Origin: an uncultured Kineosporia sp.
Lineage (GTDB): Bacteria > Actinomycetota > Actinomycetes > Actinomycetales > Kineosporiaceae
Assembly (NCBI GenBank): GCA_937859855.1
Contig: CALMAR010000359.1
Coordinates: 1,174 to 26,039 of the forward strand
Direction: 5' to 3'
Length of the DNA stretch: 24,866 nt
Shown: positions 21,722-24,866 of the stretch, in pieces
How positions within the stretch are numbered: position 1 is the stretch's first letter
Layout: each line of letters begins with the position of its first letter
Translations under genes and position numbers: made by a program
Notes under the pieces: model-generated
The model's input: the letters and a program-made list of their open reading frames with translations, nothing else
Databases searched by the model: none
What the model was told of the DNA's origin: nothing

Positions 21722-22819
21722 ATGCCCGCCCTGACTGTGGAGAACCCGCTGACCCTGCCGCGGGTCCCTGCCATCGACTCTGCCACCAGCCAGGCCCGCC
21801 CGGTGCTGAGTGTGACCACCGCGGCCCGCGGCTTCGAGGGTGAGGGTTTCCCGGTTCGCCGCGCCTTCACCGGAATCGATCTGCGCGCACTCGACCCGTT
21901 CATCCACATGGACCAGATGGGCGAGGTGGACTACGGCCCCGGTGAGCCCAAGGGCACCCCGTGGCACCCGCACCGGGGCTTCGAGACCGTCACCTACATG
22001 ATCGACGGCGAGATGAAGCACTCCGACTCCAACGGCGGCGGCGGCCTGATCAGCAACGGCGACACCCAGTGGATGACGGCCGGGGCCGGAATCCTGCACA
22101 TCGAGACCCCGCCCGAGCACCTGGTGGTCAGCGGCGGGCTGTTCCACGGCCTGCAGCTGTGGGTGAACCTGCCCCGGAGCAAGAAGATGGCCTCACCGCG
22201 TTATCAGGACATCACCTCAGGAAAGGTGGCTCTGCTCAGTTCGCCGGACGGCGGCGCCCTGGTCCGGGTGATCGCCGGTGAGGTGGCCGGGCAGGCCGGC
22301 CCGGGCAACACCTACACTCCGATCACACTGGTGCACGCCACCCTCACGCCGGGGGCACGCCTCACCCTGCCGTGGCGACCGGACTTCAACGCGCTGGTCT
22401 ACGCGCTAGGCGGCAAGGGAACGGCCGGTCCGCAGCAGCGGCCACTGGAATGGGGCCAGCTGGCCGTGTTCGGCGCCGGGGACAGCATCACTGTCAGCGC
22501 GGACGCCGGACAGGAGTCCCGCTACGGCGCGTTCGACGTGTTCATCCTGGGCGGCCAGCCGATCCGCGAGCCGGTGGCGGCCTACGGCCCCTTCGTGATG
22601 AACAGCAAGGCCGAGCTGATGCAGGCCTTCGAGGACTACCAGGCCGGTCGGCTGGGGTCAGGCGAGCACTCCCGGCGCCTGAACGCCCCCGATCAGTCGC
22701 TGCCCCCCGAAACTCCAGCTGGAAGTGCCGGTTTCGGGGGCTCGGCTGGAATTGGCAGCGAGGCGCGACGGGCCCGGACGGCGGCGGCGGCCAGCACGGC
22801 CGCCAGCGCCAGCGCGTAA
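21722..22819 (+). CDS. Pirin family protein with an unusual 3' extension
   Basis: This is a two-domain cupin of the pirin family, related to quercetin-2,3-dioxygenase-like and redox-sensing proteins. The N-terminal cupin has the signature WHPHRGFETVTYMIDGEMKH, then QWMTAGAGILHIE, giving the metal ligands His, His, His and Glu of known pirins. GLQLWVNLP follows, and the C-terminal cupin ends with a GPFVMN segment and LMQAFEDYQAGRLG. GGAGG at 21711-21715 supports ATG 21722. Family members usually stop soon after QAGRLG. Here the frame runs on about 50 more Ser/Ala-rich residues, overlapping the convergent glycosyltransferase gene by 127 bases, so a lost stop or frameshift near 22660 is likely. 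It is divergent from the interrupted MarR gene. Confidence 0.93.
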   Translation: MPALTVENPLTLPRVPAIDSATSQARPVLSVTTAARGFEGEGFPVRRAFTGIDLRALDPFIHMDQMGEVDYGPGEPKGTPWHPHRGFETVTYMIDGEMKHSDSNGGGGLISNGDTQWMTAGAGILHIETPPEHLVVSGGLFHGLQLWVNLPRSKKMASPRYQDITSGKVALLSSPDGGALVRVIAGEVAGQAGPGNTYTPITLVHATLTPGARLTLPWRPDFNALVYALGGKGTAGPQQRPLEWGQLAVFGAGDSITVSADAGQESRYGAFDVFILGGQPIREPVAAYGPFVMNSKAELMQAFEDYQAGRLGSGEHSRRLNAPDQSLPPETPAGSAGFGGSAGIGSEARRARTAAAASTAASASA

Positions 22820-24192
22820 CCCCAGCCGACCGGCAGCGGGGCCGAGGTGTGGATGTGCAGGTAGGACCATTCCAGCGCGATGGCCAGGCCGAGCCATTCC
22901 GGCCGGTTGGCCAGCGCGGCCAGCGCCAGCACCGGCAGGCAGTACCACGGATAGGCGGGGGTGGAGATCAGCAGCGCCCCGCCGAACATCCACAGACAGA
23001 CGTGTTCCGGGCGACCAGCGCCGGCCCGCCACAGCGCCAGCACGGCCAGCGTCAGCAGCAGCAGCGCCGCCACCGGCTGCCGCAGATGGTCCGGCAGCAC
23101 CAGGCCGAGCAAGGCATAGCGCTGATTGCCATCCGAAAAGCCTTCTTCGGCAAGGTATCCGGGCAGATAACCGAGAACCAGCGAGCCGGCCGTGAGCAGG
23201 TAGGGCAGATAGCTGAGCAGGACGACGGCACCGGCGGCCAGGGGCACCGTCAGCCCGCGCCAGCCGGCCCGGCCGCGGCGGAGCACGGTGAGAGCGGGTA
23301 GCAGCACCAGCGGCATGATCTTGGCGGCGATCGCCAGGCCGAGCAGCGCGCCGCCACCGATCCGGGACCGGCGTCCAGACTGAGCCAGCACCAGCACCGC
23401 ACCCAGCACCAGGGCGGCGGCCAGCACATCGACGTGCGCGTTGTTGCCGGTCTCCAGCACGACCAGCGGGCACCAGCCCCAGTAGATGGCGGCCAGGCTG
23501 TCGCCAGTGCGACGCCGCAGCACACCCGCCAGCAGCGCCGTCAACCCCACCGCCAGCAGCGCGGAGGCCCACTGCAGGCCAGCTGTTCCCCACGACCAGG
23601 GGGTAACGGCGGCGATCGCGGCGAACCAGATCTGCGCCACCGGCGGGTAGATGGTCGGCACCCGGGGCCGGTTGATCCGGGTGCGCGGATCGTTCTGGGC
23701 CAGCTCGGTGACCTTGGCCCGTCCGTGCGGAAGCTGGGTGGGGGTGGTGACTCCACTGAGCTGGCGCGGCGACAACCCTGGAAAAAGCACTGGGTCCCGC
23801 AGAGGCGCCAGGTGATCGTCGAACGGCACGTAGCGATACGGCGACACTCCGGACAGCTGGACCCGGCCGTCCCAGACGTAGCGATAGGCGTCGCCGCTGG
23901 CCTGCGGCGCGCAGAGCAGCCCCGGAATCTGGCAGCAGGCCGCGACCAGCACCACCAGCCCGGCCCGGATCGGCGCCCGCCGCCGGGCCCGGAACACCAG
24001 TACCACCGCGAGCGCGAAGGCCGCCCAGATGAACGCCTGCACCAGCACGTGCCGGCCGTGCCAGAGCTGATGGAACGGCCCGAAGTCACCCACCGGCGAG
24101 GCGAACAGCAACGCGAGCCCGAGGATCAGCCCAGCCGCCAGCACCAGGCGATCACTGCCGCGGCGCTCGGTCGCGGTGATGGTTCTTGTCAC
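22693..24192 (-). CDS. GT-C family membrane glycosyltransferase (GT87/DUF2029-like, probable mannosyltransferase)
   Basis: The 499-residue polytopic membrane protein has about 10-12 hydrophobic segments. Its first large extracytoplasmic loop carries ASGDAYRYVWDGRVQLSG (Asp101 as candidate catalytic residue) and SPYRYVPFDD. Further on come INRPRVPTIYPPVAQIWFA and NNAHVDVLAAALVLGAVL. These are hallmarks of polyprenyl-phosphate-sugar-dependent transferases of actinobacteria that decorate lipoglycans or cell-wall polymers. The acceptor is unknown. GTG 24192 starts 2 bases after the methyltransferase stop, so the two genes form an operon; the frame is open to 24309 but that would overlap the upstream gene. 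The last residues (IPAEPPKPALPAGVSGGSD) overlap the extended pirin frame. Confidence 0.87.
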   Translation of the reverse strand: MTRTITATERRGSDRLVLAAGLILGLALLFASPVGDFGPFHQLWHGRHVLVQAFIWAAFALAVVLVFRARRRAPIRAGLVVLVAACCQIPGLLCAPQASGDAYRYVWDGRVQLSGVSPYRYVPFDDHLAPLRDPVLFPGLSPRQLSGVTTPTQLPHGRAKVTELAQNDPRTRINRPRVPTIYPPVAQIWFAAIAAVTPWSWGTAGLQWASALLAVGLTALLAGVLRRRTGDSLAAIYWGWCPLVVLETGNNAHVDVLAAALVLGAVLVLAQSGRRSRIGGGALLGLAIAAKIMPLVLLPALTVLRRGRAGWRGLTVPLAAGAVVLLSYLPYLLTAGSLVLGYLPGYLAEEGFSDGNQRYALLGLVLPDHLRQPVAALLLLTLAVLALWRAGAGRPEHVCLWMFGGALLISTPAYPWYCLPVLALAALANRPEWLGLAIALEWSYLHIHTSAPLPVGWGYALALAAVLAAAAVRARRASLPIPAEPPKPALPAGVSGGSD

Positions 24193-24194
24193 GA

Positions 24195-24701
24195 TCAGAA
24201 ACCTGCCCTGACCGGCTGGCGGGCCGCCGGTGCCGATGGTTCGGGCAGCACCACCTCCGGCCGTTCGGGTGACCTGAGCGCGACAAAGACCCTTCCGTCC
24301 GATCGCCATTGATCGACCACCCGGAACCCGCTGCGCCGCCCGGCCGCGGCCACCGCACCGCCGCCCAGCCGGGCCCAGGGCATCGGCCCGGAGTGGCGCT
24401 GACCGGAGATCAGCCGGATGTTCTCCCGGGTGTCCAGGCTGTGGTCCGGATCGGCCTCGACCAGTAGCAGGCCCTGGGGGCGGAGCAGATCGGCGCAGCG
24501 CCGCAGCAGCCCGTCGGGATCACCGGTTATGCCGATGTTGCCGTCGGCCAGCAGCACAGTCCCCCAGCGGCCTTCGGCCGGCAGCCGGTCGTGCACCGAC
24601 CGGTGCAGGACACTGGCTCCCCGCCCGGCTGTGTGCCGGACCGCGGGTTCAGAGATGTCCACGCCAAGGGCGGCCTGCCCGGGGGGCGGCCGCGCCGCCA
24701 C
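24195..24701 (-). CDS. Class I SAM-dependent methyltransferase, 5' end missing
   Basis: The recognisable part begins near 24680 with QAALGVDISEPAVRHTAGRG (the strand after SAM motif I). It continues through RWGTVLLADGNIGITGDP, LLRRCADLLRPQGLLLVEADP and a C-terminal WRSDGRVFVALR. The glycine-rich motif I that should precede it is lost in the GC-homopolymer-rich stretch, so the first residues of the frame (MAARPPPG) are unreliable. Similar methyltransferases occur in actinobacterial clusters with glycosyltransferases and molybdopterin oxidoreductases, which I recall but cannot check here. It is upstream of, and nearly overlapping with, the GT-C gene, so joint action on a lipid or glycan is a guess. 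True length should be about 220-250 residues. Confidence 0.75.
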   Translation of the reverse strand: MAARPPPGQAALGVDISEPAVRHTAGRGASVLHRSVHDRLPAEGRWGTVLLADGNIGITGDPDGLLRRCADLLRPQGLLLVEADPDHSLDTRENIRLISGQRHSGPMPWARLGGGAVAAAGRRSGFRVVDQWRSDGRVFVALRSPERPEVVLPEPSAPAARQPVRAGF

Positions 24702-24752
24702 CCCGCCGCCCCGGGCCCCCGCCGCGGGCGGGGGGGGGCCCCCGGCCCCCGC
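24672..24752. other. GC-homopolymer-rich junction stretch
   Basis: About 80 bases consist almost only of G and C in runs, including a run of nine or more G followed by C runs. Coding signal from the methyltransferase on the left stops here, and an unrelated forward frame begins on the right. This looks like a poorly assembled or artificial join. Confidence 0.6.
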
Positions 24753-24754
24753 CC

Positions 24755-24866
24755 GACCAGCCCCTGGCGACCCTGATCGCGCCGGACGGGCCGGACGCGA
24801 CCGCGTATCTGCTGACGACCAATTATCGCGCGATCCTCGATTATAATTGCTCGAACTTCTATGCGC
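24755..24866 (+). CDS. Lytic murein transglycosylase (MltB-like) C-terminal fragment, partial, probably foreign
   Basis: The open frame reads DQPLATLIAPDGPDATAYL, then LTTNYRAILDYNCSNFYA, and runs off the window. This resembles the C-terminal part of membrane-bound lytic murein transglycosylases of alphaproteobacteria such as sphingomonads, where a YLLTxNYRAILxYNxSNFYA stretch is typical. Codon use (AAT, TAT, GAT) differs sharply from the rest of the window, which nearly always ends codons in G or C. The fragment is therefore unlikely to belong to the same genome. The identification is from memory of the family pattern. Confidence 0.6.

Overview
This 24.9 kb window is high-GC DNA with tightly packed genes and frequent GTG starts. 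Several genes appear to be read from leaderless transcripts. All of this fits an actinobacterium. A class I polyhydroxyalkanoate synthase, a TIGR03767-type (PPA1498-family) metallophosphoesterase and the general gene content make a Propionibacteriales-like soil or sludge organism a reasonable guess, but that is inference. I see no rRNA, tRNA, CRISPR array or insertion sequence, and no gene-free stretch longer than 300 bases.

Layout, left to right. (1) 1-2757: the end of an alpha/beta-hydrolase gene, the polyester synthase phaC, and a convergent chloroperoxidase-like hydrolase. (2) 2832-3907: three small uncharacterised genes, with a LexA-box-like site between the first two and a CX2C/HX3H zinc-finger-like pattern in the third. 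(3) 3921-6930: a pseudo-receiver/thioredoxin-reductase-like flavoprotein lacking the redox CXXC, divergent from a zinc metalloprotease. (4) 7107-10795: glucose-6-phosphate dehydrogenase, a half-length DUF4396 membrane protein behind a CsoR-like palindrome, a spermidine-synthase-like protein and a lipoprotein esterase. (5) 10838-12698: adenine deaminase divergent from a TSUP exporter. (6) 12772-15491: a two-gene operon of a FIST sensor and a GAF-GAF-GGDEF diguanylate cyclase. (7) 15665-18734: the metallophosphoesterase, divergent from a RidA-like gene followed by a DODA-type dioxygenase. (8) 18867-21025: a 14-TM drug-efflux-type MFS protein, a DUF427 protein and a small helical protein. (9) 21167-24701: a MarR gene interrupted by a stop codon, divergent from pirin, then (convergent to pirin) a GT-C glycosyltransferase and a truncated methyltransferase in one operon.

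Most of the window is ordinary core and accessory metabolism: carbon storage, NADPH supply, purine salvage, redox and quinone/catechol-type oxidation, efflux, and c-di-GMP signalling. The points that stand out are the nonsense codon in MarR, the truncated DUF4396 gene fused to a metal-type operator, the FIST/diguanylate cyclase pair, the CXXC-less flavoprotein, and the right edge. At the right edge a GC-homopolymer-rich stretch joins the actinobacterial sequence to about 110 bases that read as a proteobacterial lytic transglycosylase, probably an assembly chimera. I found no convincing new multi-gene system.
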